Positions 1-10,706 of a stretch of DNA of 64,000 nt are shown here, piece by piece. Position 1 is the first letter of the stretch; every line of letters starts with the position of its first letter. The notes under the pieces were generated by a model. The model saw only the letters and a list, made by a program, of their open reading frames with translations, was not told where the DNA came from and did no database searches. Source of the stretch: Calendula officinalis. Lineage: Eukaryota > Streptophyta > Magnoliopsida > Asterales > Asteraceae. The translations under genes and the position numbers were made by a program. The stretch lies in the NCBI GenBank assembly GCA_963853835.1, contig OY970828.1:59822861-59886860 (forward strand). Direction: 5' to 3'.

Positions 1-420
1 TCAAACTTCAAACCTTTGGTCTATTTTATTATTTTTTTATATATATATACCATATTATGTCTTACATCTTTCTAACAATGGGTTCTTTCTTATCGTGTGA
101 CAGGAATTTGTGTACAAACATTTTCCATCACTACAACTACATCTCTCATCGGGAATATGTCGCCCCCAAAAAGAGCATCTTAAAGCATTGAAATCATCAC
201 CAGTCTCTGTATCTTACTAGATAAACAGTTTTCTTATTACCTAAATTTCGTGCTTTATATCTCTTACATTGTAATCTCTATCAAAACTTTTTAAAATCAT
301 GAAATATGACTTAGCATCTATTGAATGGTTTTGATATTTTAATTGATTAAAGTCACACTCATATACTTCTTCTAAAGAGTCATGTTACAACTTGCACTGA
401 TGTTGAGATTTGGCCCTGGT
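1..420. repeat. Left copy of a 5-kb-spaced duplicated segment
   Basis: This stretch is closely repeated at about 5048-5480. Shared text includes GAATTTGTGT, CTCATCGGGAATATGT, CCCCCAAAAAGAGCATC and CACCAGTCTCTGTATC, with scattered substitutions and small indels. A 38-codon open stretch starts after a CAG at about 104-106 and ends in TAG, so it could be the last exon of a gene that begins outside the window. The second copy carries a 4-bp length change that breaks that frame. No product is recognised. Confidence 0.6.
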
Positions 421-682
421 GTTAAACCCAGGGGACATGGGACCATTTCCCTCCCTAAACATATCCTCGACATAGGATATCTAAATTCAGGGGTCATTGG
501 GATTTATTATTGATAATAAATTATGTGTTTTGACAATGGATAATAATCGGTTACGAAATGTGGTTTTGAAAAATAGTGTTCAGATAATAAGATTTTATTA
601 TGTTGTTTGAAATCGCACTGTAAGATAATCAGTTTTTTAGTGTTTGTCAAACTGGATTATTTGTTTACTTAATAGTTAAAAT

Positions 683-1083
683 TAGGATTGTCAAAACCTA
701 ACACGACACGACAAAAATACACGAAACGAAACGCAATTGGGATGAAATCGAAATTTGAATTCGTGTCGCGTAAAACAAACACGAAGTCGTGTCGTGTTCA
801 GAGATTAACACAAAACTGACATTATGATTAAGATTTTAGGAATATTTAGAAACACATGTTATATTTTTGTCGTGTTTGTCGGTTTTCCAGCATGTACTAA
901 GTAAGAAATATGATATTTTTGTTATTCGTCTCGTGTTGTCATGTTTGTCGTTGTTTAATTAGGTCGTTTTCGTGTTAGCAAAATAAAACACAACTTCGTG
1001 TTGTGTTGTTTTCGTGTTGAGAAAAACGAATTCGTGTCGTGTTATCCAAAAACACGAAACGATAACACGATTTGACAGTCTTA
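683..1083. mobile_element. hAT-type MITE
   Basis: The ends form imperfect terminal inverted repeats (TAGGATTGTCAAA and TTTGACAGTCTTA). They are flanked by near-identical 8-bp sequences, GTTAAAAT (675-682) and GTTAAGAT (1084-1091), as expected for a hAT target duplication. The interior is rich in ACACGA/TCGTGT words in both orientations and has no coding capacity. Confidence 0.7.
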
Positions 1084-1483
1084 GTTAAGATGCAAATAAA
1101 TAGTTTTCAAAACACAAAGCACCTCCTCACTTGCTTTTCCAAAACTCCGTTTTGCATGCCCTATTTTTTCCAACTTTTTAATTTTTCTTGTCAAATATTC
1201 ATTTTAGATTATTTTCATTTTCAAAAAGAAATAACTAGATAGTTTACTCTAAATCACAATTCCAAACACCCCAACACAAACTAAAAAAGATATAATTATT
1301 AATTAATATGGCATGTCTAATAATGTTATTCGTTATGGTTTGTTTAACTTATACCTTAAGGACATATATTTAATGATCTTAAAATTTCATAAATTTCTGT
1401 AAATGATTATAAATGAAGTCTGTTTTTTTTAATTTAATTTATGAGATGTATTAAATACATTTGTAAATTTATTATTTCCTAAT

Positions 1484-2233
1484 GGAAACTGATTCGTACA
1501 GAGCAAATTTTATTCATACAGAGCAATTTTATGCCAAATGACAATGATGCCCTTCTCTCTTTTAATAAGAATTAAAAAAAAAATCTTCACCCTCGCCAAT
1601 GTAACCCTAATCAGACCCCTTCCATTCTTCCAAAACCAAGCCGTCAACCACCCCTTTCCAAAACAGAGCAATGCTTGCACATATGACCGTCACCACCACG
1701 TCGTCTCCGTCACCCGCTCCGACACCACCACTGCATCTCCGGTTACGTCTACCACTGCTTCATCGTCGGAATGTGATTTGTTTATATGAGATTTACAATA
1801 ATTGATGCATACGTGTGCAATAGATTTTTGCATCGACTGTAGTTTGTCAGAAGCTCAATGCGGAAGGAAAAGTGATTAAAATTTGCAGAAGCTCAATACT
1901 AAAGTAAAAGTGATTTACAATTGTGAAAGTGATTGGCATTTTTGGTGTTCACACTAACTTTTCTCCCCTTTATTAACTGAAGCACAATATTGATTTTTGT
2001 GAATTAAGTGAGTTTATTTTAAACGAAGTTTAATTCAGAAGCTCAAAGAGATTTACATTGTAAAGTGATTTTAATCAGTATTTTGTCACATGGATTAAAT
2101 TTAAAGAGATCGCATCAATAGAAAAGAGGGAAATCAATAAAATGCAACCTCTGGTAAAATAGAAGGGTATAATTGTCTTTTGATTAAAAATTGCTCTGTA
2201 TGGATAAAAAATGCTCTGTACGAATCAGCTCCC
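1484..2233. mobile_element. Mutator-like element with a GC-rich internal ORF (Pack-MULE candidate)
   Basis: The two ends are inverted repeats of about 50 bp with the shared core CTGATTCGTACAGAGCA, and a second CATACAGAGCAATTTT block sits inside each end. Long inverted ends without a transposase fit a non-autonomous Mutator-like element, but no clear 9-bp target duplication was found. Inside, 1538-1789 is an 83-codon ATG-initiated ORF rich in Ser, Thr, Pro and His, and around 1660-1770 the DNA is clearly more GC-rich than its surroundings. That composition suggests a captured piece of host coding sequence, but the ORF matches no family I recognise. Confidence 0.55.
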
Positions 2234-2272
2234 TTTTCTTTCTAATATATGCTATACTGCTATGTTAAACTA

Positions 2273-2586
2273 TACTTCATCCGTTTCAAAATAAGTGATA
2301 CACTTTGAAGTTCACGGTTTTTGAGGCAAAATATGATAATGAGGGTTAATTAGATTAAATTGGAAAGTTAGTGGATGATGACCCTATATATATTGATTAA
2401 AGTGAATTTAATGATGTTTAAAAGTAAAAGTAAGGGTGAATGTGTCTTGTCACTATGTTAAAGGAGATAGTTAGTAAGTATGACCCCATTACCTTTTACC
2501 AAATATGTTAAGTTTTCAAAGTCTATAACTTATTTTGATACATCCAAAAATGAAAGTATATCAGTTATTTTGAAACAGAAGAAGTA
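2273..2586. mobile_element. Stowaway-type MITE
   Basis: The left end reads ACTTCATCCGTTTCAAAATA and the right end is its imperfect inverted copy (GTTATTTTGAAACAGAAGAAGT). This is the familiar Tc1/mariner-derived Stowaway terminus (CTCC-TCCGT-CAAAATAAGTG), with TA at both boundaries. A related copy with the same interior (GGTTTTTGAGGCAAAATATG) is at 18208-18520. Confidence 0.75.
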
Positions 2587-2854
2587 TTAGTGAAGTTTAT
2601 TTGTATCAAATAATTTCAAATGCTAATAAGAATGTAAAATTTTGACTTATAATATGTTTATTAAATGTTTTATTTTTTGAAGGAATATGTAGCTTCTTCA
2701 TCAAGTGCATCTTATCAAGTGTCCTTAGGCTAAACATTAGACAACCCCATTGTTACATGATAATAATTTCAAATCAATATTTTCACTCAATATTATTACA
2801 TTGCATTTGCATCAAAGGCGAGCAACAATTTACCATACATTCAGACATTGCTAA
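2587..2854. other. 3' flank of the first PMEI gene
   Basis: AT-rich sequence downstream of the minus-strand PMEI gene. The part from about 2735 is repeated at about 10535-10700 and 14438-14580, downstream of the other two tandem copies, so the duplication unit includes the 3' flank. No separate gene is visible. Confidence 0.5.
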
Positions 2855-3448
2855 TTACCCTTGCGAAGAAGCGTACCTATTGATAAAAAACAAAGCATTA
2901 CTCGTTAAATGGACAACATTCACAATATTTCCACTTACCACACTTTTCGTTTTCTGGCCACTCTTAAACCCTTCCAAGCACGTGTCATCATTCGTGAGCG
3001 CAGAACTGACCCATGTTTTCACATCGTTCATCACGAGCCCAAAATCTTTGGAACCCAGTCGACTCATCTCCTGAGCTGATTTCTTCAACTCGTACACTGA
3101 GTCACGCAACAACTCGATGCAGTCTTTCATGGCTGCAATCTCTCGTGGAGCTATCCCGTGAACTTGCGACAGTTTCACCATTGATGAAGAGGTGGTTAGG
3201 GTTGTGTCAAGAGCCACTGATAGGGTGGTTTGGGCTAGTAACTTTGGGCTTTTTTGGATTGCACCTGCTTTTGTTGAGAGTGAGTTGAAGCATAGTTTTG
3301 GGTAAGTTGCCAAACTGCATGACGATCTAATGAACTCGACGTTTGTTTTTCCAAGGGCCGAGATCAAATTGATGGAAGAAGTGAAGATCAGGAGTACGAT
3401 TAGGAGAATGTTATTGGATAGAGAATTGATGGAGCATGAGGCTTTCAT
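2855..3448 (-). CDS. Plant invertase/pectin methylesterase inhibitor (tandem copy 1)
   Basis: This intron-less 197-aa protein belongs to the PMEI/invertase-inhibitor family. These are secreted four-helix-bundle proteins that bind and block pectin methylesterases in the cell wall, or acid invertases. A hydrophobic segment at residues 13-31 looks like a signal peptide. The four conserved cysteines are at 44, 53, 110 and 157: the first pair closes the N-terminal hairpin and the second pair the helical bundle. The C-terminal LTSNALFFI matches the usual family ending (SNAL). The start is a true ATG. Copies 2 and 3 use the equivalent Met and add nothing reliable upstream. It is very similar to those two copies, the main differences being the N-terminus and the C-terminal quarter. 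Whether the target is an esterase or an invertase cannot be decided from sequence. Confidence 0.92.
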   Translation of the reverse strand: MKASCSINSLSNNILLIVLLIFTSSINLISALGKTNVEFIRSSCSLATYPKLCFNSLSTKAGAIQKSPKLLAQTTLSVALDTTLTTSSSMVKLSQVHGIAPREIAAMKDCIELLRDSVYELKKSAQEMSRLGSKDFGLVMNDVKTWVSSALTNDDTCLEGFKSGQKTKSVVSGNIVNVVHLTSNALFFINRYASSQG

Positions 3449-3540
3449 ATCTTGTTTGTTTGTTTGTGTTTGATGAGGTAGAAATTAAGTTGTTTAAAGC
3501 TAATGAGGGAGGTTATGAAAGTCGAGCAAATGCACTCCGA

Positions 3541-3548
3541 ATTTATAG
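3541..3548 (-). promoter_or_regulatory. TATA box of PMEI copy 1
   Basis: On the minus strand this reads CTATAAAT, about 93 bp upstream of the ATG. The same element is found at the same distance in the other two tandem copies and as CTATAAATTT upstream of the PMEI gene at 60790. Confidence 0.65.
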
Positions 3549-4239
3549 TAGACCGAATGTATTAGCCTATTAGGTGTCTTTGATCCTTTTGGTACATGAA
3601 TAAGCAATAATTAATGAAAAGGCCAAATATCTTCCTAAAAACGTGCACAAATGTCCCGAAACTTTGAATTTCCATGTTTATGAAACGTGCAATTATGCAA
3701 CCTTAAGCCATCATTTATGTAATATATTGTCCCCAAACTTTAAATTACCATGTTTGTGAAGGGGACTTCCCTTGGGATCCAAAAATTTCCTTTGGTTGTT
3801 GCTTAATTAACAAAATGTATGTCTTATCCTTAAATTGGGTTAGTAGTCAGGGTAAATTAGAGGTAGTTTAGTTGATCACTTGATCCATGTACAAAGCCTG
3901 TAAAATCGTTTGTGTAGGTGATGTTTTTTTTTCATGTATTGTATTGGGGCTTCTAGCTACCTCATACAATTTATAGTATTTCATCTTGGTTTTTTGATGC
4001 AGGCCAAAGTAGGGAGGAACGAGTCAGTTTGTTTCTTGAGGCCTAAGATCGTGTGAGAAAATGGGCCAATTTTCAATGCGTTTGTCTTTTAAGCCCCTTT
4101 TGAAAATCTAGACCTATTTTACTAGTCTCTTTGACAAACTAGGACAATTAGTTTTGATTTTTATGAAAGTTAATTTTTCTTTCAAATTTTGTATTGTTGA
4201 GTTGAACCGATTTCAAAAACTAATTTGACAACAATTTTT
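3549..4239. other. Upstream flank of PMEI copy 1 (duplicated)
   Basis: Non-coding. Much of it is repeated upstream of copies 2 and 3 (about 11440-11840 and 15290-15960), including the CAATAATTAAT and TTGATCCATGTA blocks. It marks the 5' side of the tandem duplication unit and presumably holds the promoter. Confidence 0.5.
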
Positions 4240-4466
4240 GAAGTATCCTATTTACACGTCACATACTAATACATATAATTATTTGACTTCAATAATACTA
4301 CTAGTAGTAATAAAGTAATGTCAATTCGGTAATTTAAGGAATTCTAACAATTTGGTATTTAGTGGGAGTGTTAGAATTCATTAAATTACCAAATTGGCAT
4401 TACTTTAGTATTATTAAAGTCAAACAATAATATGTATTAGTATGTGACGCGTAGATAGGATACTTC
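4240..4466. repeat. Fold-back (hairpin) element
   Basis: The two halves are long imperfect inverted repeats of about 95-100 bp. The left arm contains GTCACATACTAATACATA and GGTAATTTAA, and the right arm is their reverse complement, meeting around GTGGGAGTGTTAGAATTC. A transcript would fold into an almost complete hairpin. It is either a small fold-back MITE or a hairpin small-RNA locus. Confidence 0.7.
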
Positions 4467-5047
4467 AACCGGTGTGATGAATTGTTGTATCTTCCCGCCA
4501 ATTTCAACAAGCATAACTGCCGACAACCACCACCAACCAAAGGGGTGGTTGGTTGCCTTGGCACCTCTTCATCTTGTATATATACCCCTTGTACATATAT
4601 GTATCTTCATCGATGAAATAATAAGAATAATTTGCAAAAGCTTTCTGTTTACTTATATACTTATTGTTTGTGTATCCTCTGTTTTGTTCTGTATCTGCCG
4701 GAAGTTCTCACCGGAAAACCATATCACCACTAATCGATCATCACGGACAGAAATAAAAAAAACCTAACATATATGGATATTTAATTCCAACATGAAAATT
4801 GGAAGTGACTATTATTGTGTATTGTATATGTTTTTTTTTGTGATTGAGGTCGCTGAATTAATGTTTTAAGGTTATTTTGCTACTACTCTTTTTTGAGAGG
4901 CTGATATCGGAACCTATCTATAGACCTATACTTAGCGTTGATTGCCATTGTCATTTAAACATGATATATTGTATCTTAATTTGGTTATTCATAATGTGAG
5001 TAACTGGGAGACACAGAAATTTGCTCTGTTGAAGATTGCTTTTATTT
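4467..5047. other. Intergenic DNA, no gene seen
   Basis: AT-rich sequence with only short fortuitous ORFs that use alternative starts. No family resemblance was found. Confidence 0.4.
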
Positions 5048-5480
5048 TTCTTGGTGAGTTCAAACTTCATACCTTTGTTCTATTTTTTTTTTATTTTTAT
5101 ATATAGCATATTATGTTGTTCATCTCTCCAACAATGTATTTTTTTATCATGTCACAGGAATTTGTGTGCAAACATAATCACTACAACTACATCTCTCATC
5201 GGGAATATGTTGCCCCCAAAAAGAGCATCATAACGCATTGAAATCCTCACCAGTCTCTGTATCGTACTAGAGAAACAGTTTTCTTATTACCTAAATCTCG
5301 TGCTTTATATATCAGACATTGTAATATCTATCAAAACCTTTTAAAATCATGAAAAATCATTTAGCATCTTGAATGGTATATTGCTCAATACGTATCGAAT
5401 GGTTTTGATATTTGAATTGATTAAAGTCACATTCATATACTTTATTACAAAAATTATTCACATTCATACGTACCTGATAT
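5048..5480. repeat. Right copy of the duplicated segment seen at 1-420
   Basis: It shares CAGGAATTTGTGT, CTCATCGGGAATATGT and CACCAGTCTCTGTATC with the start of the window. A 4-bp deletion relative to that copy (ACATAATCAC against ACATTTTCCATCAC) destroys the frame that is open there. Confidence 0.6.
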
Positions 5481-5744
5481 TGAGCCCAGGGCACATGAGA
5501 CCTTCCCCTCCCTAACCATATCATCCACATCCAAAATCTTTCATAAATTCAATAGAATCTGGATAACGTTTATTACAAAAATTATTCTTTCCGGAATATA
5601 ATTATTAGTTAATAAGCATTTCATGATTTTAAAATTTCATGTATAAGAACGAATAAAATTTCCATGTATAAAAAATTATGGATTTTGATAATGACAACCC
5701 TTAGAGTTGTCAATAAGAACGAATAATAGGAATATTATTTTCAT

Positions 5745-5881
5745 ATCATGCGACGTGGGTAGTTAAGATTCTCTAATATGCTCATCTGAAGTCAAGTATC
5801 TTCAAAACGTGGGTCATTACTTCATTCGGGTGGGTCGGGCATGGATACAGGTGACCCGGTAAATAAACGATTAACTCAACA
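5745..5881 (-). repeat. Truncated 3' LTR of a gag-only retroelement
   Basis: This is a partial copy of the LTR at 9646-10006, sharing GTGGGTAGTTAAGATTCTC and CATTCGGGTGGGTCGGGCAT. It ends with ...CTCAACA at 5881. The adjacent minus-strand sequence (AAGGGGATGAT) is a plausible polypurine tract. The distal part of the LTR is missing. Confidence 0.65.
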
Positions 5882-5915
5882 ATCATCCCCTTAATCGTTT
5901 ATTCATACTGCTTGT

Positions 5916-6771
5916 TCAAAGTAGTGTCGGTTGTTCGTCGTGGATCAAATTGGCTTCGTTTTCTTTATCTTTCCATTTTGTACATTCATTTGCAAAGTGT
6001 CCAAACGCCCCGCACTCGTAACATCTAAACCCGCTCCTATCACCTCGACCTGAGCCTCTTCCACGTCATGCTCTATCCTCTACCGAATCCTCTTCCCCGA
6101 CCTCTTCCTCGTTCAAATTGCCTACCATCGTACTCGTTATTGGCCAACAAGAGTTGTCCTTCAACACGTTCATCATGGCTTTTGAGTCTTTCTTCATATG
6201 CTTTGAGTCTTCCCACCGCTTCTTCAAACGACATATTTTCAATATCCGAATATTGTTCGATGGAAGCAATAATAGGTAAATATTTTTTCGGGGCTGAATT
6301 GAGGAGTTTTCTCACAACCACTTCTTCTTCGAGATTTGAACCAAGACTCTTAAACTTTGCTACAATGCCACCTATCTTGCCCGAGAAATCATTCATAGTC
6401 TCGTTCTCCTTCATCTTTAGCATCTCCAATTCACTCCTAAGAGTTTGTAAACGTGCCTTTTGAACTCGATCGGCTCCTAAGTACCGAACCCTGATCGCCT
6501 ACCAAACATCCCTCGCGTCTTTATGCTTTGCAACTTGCAACAAAGCATCTTCCGGTAAAGTTTGGAAGATAATTAGTTTGGTGGTCTAATTTTTCTTTTC
6601 TTCAACGGTTCCTCCGGTTACGGGATCCACCGACTCTCCCATACACCGTATGCCCTTAACACCGTTTCAACCAAAATCGACCATGAAGTGTAGTTCGTTT
6701 CAGTTAATTTTGGGCATTGAAGTGGTACGCTACCTTGCTCGTACCGTTAGCGCTCCTGCTTTGTTACCCAT
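5916..6771 (-). pseudogene. gag-like gene of a non-autonomous copia-type element (decayed)
   Basis: The minus strand encodes a copia-type Gag (UBN2/Retrotran_gag_2 family) and nothing of pol. The ATG is at 6771. The N-terminal part contains the tryptophan motif NYTSWSILVE typical of these Gags. The central helical domain is open from 6429 to 6073, an Arg/Gly-rich linker follows, and then comes a CCHC zinc knuckle (C-x2-C-x4-H-x4-C) at about 6030-5985. A TGA closes it at 5916-5918. Total length is not a multiple of three and an in-frame TAG lies near 6733, so it is broken. It sits between a primer-binding site and LTR on the right and a polypurine tract and LTR on the left, which makes it the only gene of a gag-only element. 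Confidence 0.75.
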
Positions 6772-6850
6772 TTCTTGCTAGACTTTCGAATTAAAACGTG
6801 CTTTTATTTTCTCCTGCTTGCTACTTGCTTATAACTTGCCCCCTATTCAT

Positions 6851-7099
6851 GGGCGGTACCAAAGGGTGGGCAAGGTGGGCATCTGCTTACCCCAAACGTT
6901 TTCTGATTAGTATAATTTTTTACGGGTTAGTTTATTTTTTTAGTTTTTGTTAATCAAAAGATGTATTATATATGAGCCATAACTAATGCAAGTCGCATCT
7001 TACATCTGACTTACACCAAAAAAATTTGTCCACCTTTGAAAAAATTTAGTACGTCAAATTTTTTTGCCCACCTTTGAATAAATTTCTGGTACCGCCCCT
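6851..7099. repeat. Direct repeat, left copy (MITE-like, GGGCGGTACC ends)
   Basis: It begins GGGCGGTACCA and ends TGGTACCGCCCC, an inverted repeat at its own termini. A second copy in the same orientation is at 9141-9411. The two flank the LRR gene fragment and split the leader of the gag-only retroelement. Confidence 0.65.
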
Positions 7100-8181
7100 G
7101 GTTATATACGTACATCTCAATTACCCTTGTATGTGAGCACGTGATGCCTATTTATCTCTCTCCACATGGATCGATGGCATTTGATGCTCTCCAATTGGTC
7201 AGTTGTCTGGGGGAATTCAACCTTTCATACATTTCCCCCATAACATAAGTTGCACGCACATTAAATACTCAATTCAATATTTCATAGGATTAATTTCTTT
7301 TTCTTTTTTGTTTAAAACATTTTAATTCAGTGGTATTGAAATAATATAATAATAAACAAAAAAACATGAATTGACAGTATAAAATACAAATTGTATCTTA
7401 AAAGTGTCAAAATAAGCGACAAATAGGAGTGGGTTAAAGTTTTTTGAAAATCGGTACACATTTGTCAATGCCATAAAATGATATTTGTAAGAGAATTTCA
7501 CAACATAAAATCAATGGCAAACAAATCATGACATTCCATTTGACATAAGATATGATTGTTTAGCCCCAACTCAATTAGCTGTTGTTTATAAGACAAGACA
7601 GAAAAGAAATTTCGTAGATGCTTATTAAAACAAAATACATAGATAGAGACACTAACCATCACTAGAATCGGTGAATGTATAGACACATGGAAAGCATGCA
7701 ACAACAATCAAAACCAACACCCTCATCCTCATTCAAATAACTCGTTACAGAAGTTGTAATCAAGAATGAAGTATGTTGAAAGATAATGGTAAAAATCTTT
7801 TCTACCGGGGGGGATTTTATATACAAAAGTTTACCATTAATGGTGAAATTAAAAAAAAAGCCTACCTCCCATATTAAGTAAAGCATTTACCAGGTATCTT
7901 AATATCACAAATTCGAGATTTTCTTTCACGTCTATGTTTTGAGTACATGACTAACTGTTTTAATAAATTAAGTATCTAAAAATTACTTCAACTAGTAACT
8001 GAACTCACAACTAACTCCAATAAATGTTAAATAATAGTACAATATTAAAAGCTACGATGAAAAAATTTAACACTTACTGAAAATTAATTGAATTCAAATG
8101 CACCAACTTTTTTAAAAACATTTTTGTATTTTTAAAATTTCTGATTTTTTTATGATAAATATAACAAAACAAGAGGCTTAC
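7100..8181. other. AT-rich DNA inside the split retroelement, no gene seen
   Basis: The few ORFs here are short and without family features. It may contain further introns or the 3' side of the LRR fragment at 8182-9046, but no exon beyond 8182 could be recognised. Confidence 0.4.
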
Positions 8182-9046
8182 AGGCTTTGCGGGGGGAGAT
8201 GAGCGAGGACATCAATAGTTCCTGCAAACTTATTGGCTTGCAAAAACCTGCATCAAATTAATTGATTAATTAATTTCTTAATAATGTTTAAACAATTTAA
8301 TTGATTAATTAAAATCTGAATAACGATTAAACTGACAAGCTGATATGCTCTACTTACATATTGGCCATAGTTGACAACAAGCCGAAGCTCTCAGGAAGAT
8401 GACCAGTATTGAAGCCCAGATCCCTGAAGCATGCATAAGGTAGTGTTATTTAAATTAAATCATATGGTGATTAATTAAATAAATAATGAAGATCTGGAAA
8501 AGCTTATATTACAATGTGGATAGAGCTCCAAAGTTTTCAAATGTGTCGGTCAATTCCCCCACTAATTGGTTATGAGAGGGATTCCTGAAAAACAAGAAAA
8601 ATGATTTGATTAAAATATCAATTAATTTTAAATAAATAAAAAAATGGTAAAAGGCCACTCACAAGTATCGAAGAGAAGTCAACGTTGACATTGTGTATGG
8701 AAATCTGCCATGAAAACCACATCCAGCAAGATTTCTGGAATATTAAACAAGACATCCATTTGAGAACGAACATGTAACACACAAAACAATAAAATATTTT
8801 ATGAAGAAAGATGAAGAAGCATATATACAGTCTCTCCAACTTTTGAGGAAGAGAAAGAGGTATAGCATTTCCAAGCCTATTGTTGCTCATATACCTATAC
8901 AAATGTCGCATTAAGAACTGGAATTTTTTATATTAAATTTTATATTTAATAAGTAGGCATTGATTCTTACAAAGTCGTTAGGGATGTTAAAATTTTAACC
9001 GACTTTGTTACTAAGCCAGATAAGCCAACTAAGACCGGGTAAGTTG
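8182..9046 (-). pseudogene. Leucine-rich-repeat receptor kinase gene fragment (six LRR exons)
   Basis: Six small minus-strand exons, bounded by AG acceptors and GT donors, each encode about one leucine-rich repeat: 8971-9046, 8829-8895, 8663-8734, 8513-8584, 8358-8423 and 8182-8247. Readable pieces include LAGCGFHGRFPYTMSTLTSL, HNQLVGELTDTFENFGALST and GFNTGHLPESFG. One LRR per 66-72-bp exon is characteristic of plant LRR receptor-like kinases, and the GCGFHG repeat resembles subfamily VIII-1 (At5g49770-like) ectodomains. No signal-peptide exon, transmembrane segment or kinase domain is present. The first exon is 76 bp with an internal stop. It is therefore a relic or captured fragment, although four exons keep intact splice sites and lengths of 66 or 72 bp. 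Confidence 0.72.
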
Positions 9047-9140
9047 CTGAAACATACACACGTAAACCAACGATAGTTAGTTAAAAACATAACAGACATA
9101 ATAATGCAGAACATCGTATTTGAGTTTGAGTTATATACAT

Positions 9141-9411
9141 GGGCGGTACCAAGGGGTGGCCATGATGGGCATCTGCTTACCCCAAACTTTTTCCGATTTG
9201 TATAATTTTTCATGAGTTAGTTTATTTTTTCGTTTTTGTTAATCAAAAGATGTGTTATATATGAGCCATATCTAATGTAAGTCGCATCTTACATCTGACT
9301 TACACCAAAAAAATTTGTCCACCTTTGAAAAAATTCGGTACGTCAAAAATTTTTGCCCACATTTAAATAAATTTCTGGTACCACCTTTAAGTAAATTTCT
9401 GGTATCGCCCG
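9141..9411. repeat. Direct repeat, right copy (MITE-like, GGGCGGTACC ends)
   Basis: Second copy of the 6851-7099 repeat in the same orientation, about 90% alike by eye, with a short internal duplication (AAATTTCTGGTA twice) near its right end. Confidence 0.65.
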
Positions 9412-9645
9412 TGCCCCTACTTGCTTTCTTGGTTGCTACAAACTTCTTGTTTGCTCGATCGTGCCTTTTTTTTCTTTCTTTCTTCTTGCTACTTGCTTAT
9501 AACTTGCTTATAGATTCTTGTTTCTTGCTATTTGTTTCTAGCTTGCTACTTTCTTTCTTATTTTCGATCTGATTACATAGTGTTGTAATCAGCCATCTCT
9601 TTCTTGCTACAAACCAGGTATGAAACCCGATGCTCTGATACCAAA
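9412..9645 (-). other. Leader and primer-binding site of the gag-only element
   Basis: Immediately inside the LTR the minus strand reads TGGTATCAGAGCA (9631-9643), complementary to the 3' end of initiator tRNA-Met, the usual copia primer. The rest is a purine-rich leader with repeated GCAAGTAGCAAG words. The same words reappear at 6790-6840 just before the gag ATG, showing that the leader has been split by the insertion between. Confidence 0.75.
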
Positions 9646-10006
9646 TGTTGAAAATCATAATGTTGATACAAAAATACACAAATAATATAGAGAGAAATAT
9701 TGAATTGTGGAGACTATTTTTAGAGCAAATTTCTTTCGTTGTTTAATCAGTGCATGCTAATTAAAATAGAAACAATGCTGGTAAACATGGAGAAAATGTA
9801 AACGTGCTTCCTAAATGGTTTGCCCACTTTTATTTCCTAATATCATGCAAAGTAATACTAAATCAACTCATGCAACGTGGGTAGTTAAGATTCTCTAATA
9901 TGCTGATATGAAGTCAAGTATCTTCAAAACATGGGTCATTACTTCATTCGGGTGGGTCGGGCATGGATACCGGTCACCCTGTAATAAATAAACGATTAAC
10001 CCAACA
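9646..10006 (-). repeat. 5' LTR of the gag-only retroelement
   Basis: In element orientation it starts TGTTGGGTTAATCG and ends ...ATTTTCAACA, followed directly by the tRNA-Met primer site. Its distal half is repeated at 5745-5881. Together with gag and the polypurine tract this defines a TR-GAG-like element of about 4.3 kb, including the foreign insertion. Confidence 0.7.
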
Positions 10007-10706
10007 TAGTCAACTTAGGTGAACGGCGTGGGGGGGCGGATTTCGATGTTTTTTTTTTTTTACCGTTGAATGATGGTTGAAGAAGCAGATGGCTTGAGAC
10101 AGTGCACTAGAAGATAATGGAAATGGTTGAAGGTGTTGGGTAAAGAATGAGAACGAGAGGTAGTCTTAGAAGAAGACATTTTAGGTTAAAATAAATTAGG
10201 TTGGGCCTATTAACATGTGGGCTTGTTTTGGGCTTTAAAAAAAATCTGATTTTCTAAAAAAAAAAAAAAAATCCTTTTAACTAAAAATAAAAAAATGTAT
10301 AAAAATTAGAAATCAATTATAATTTGATTTTTTATAAACTTTTGACAATGTGTATTATAATTTAAATATTTAGGCTATCTTTTATAAAAATAAATGGAAA
10401 AGAAATGATGAGATGGAAAAAAATGGTGTGGTGTGGTGGGTATTTCCCACCTTAGAGAACATGGTGTGGTAGATGATGTGGCAGGAAAAATGGTGTGGTA
10501 GTAAGACCCATACCCCATAGCCTTAGAGAACACATTAGACAACACAAATGTTACATGATAATAATCTCAAATTAATATATATATTCACTCAATATTATTA
10601 CATTGCCTTTGTATCAAAGGCCAGCAACAATTTACCATACATTCACATTCATACATTGCTAAAAGAAAACCAAAGTACAATAAATCCAAGCATTATATCC
10701 CTTCAA
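10007..10706. other. Non-coding stretch with a probable decayed DNA transposon end
   Basis: It contains homopolymer runs and repeated GGTGTGGTAG/GGTGTGGTGG words around 10420-10505, which look like the end of an unidentified DNA transposon. From about 10535 onward it is the duplicated 3' flank of PMEI copy 2. Confidence 0.4.

Noticed and set aside
2757..3288. Plus-strand ORFs over PMEI copy 1 (and equivalents at 10548-11013 and 14573-15018)
   Set aside because: They are antisense shadows of the PMEI genes. Their translations have no family features, and they recur only because the genes are duplicated.
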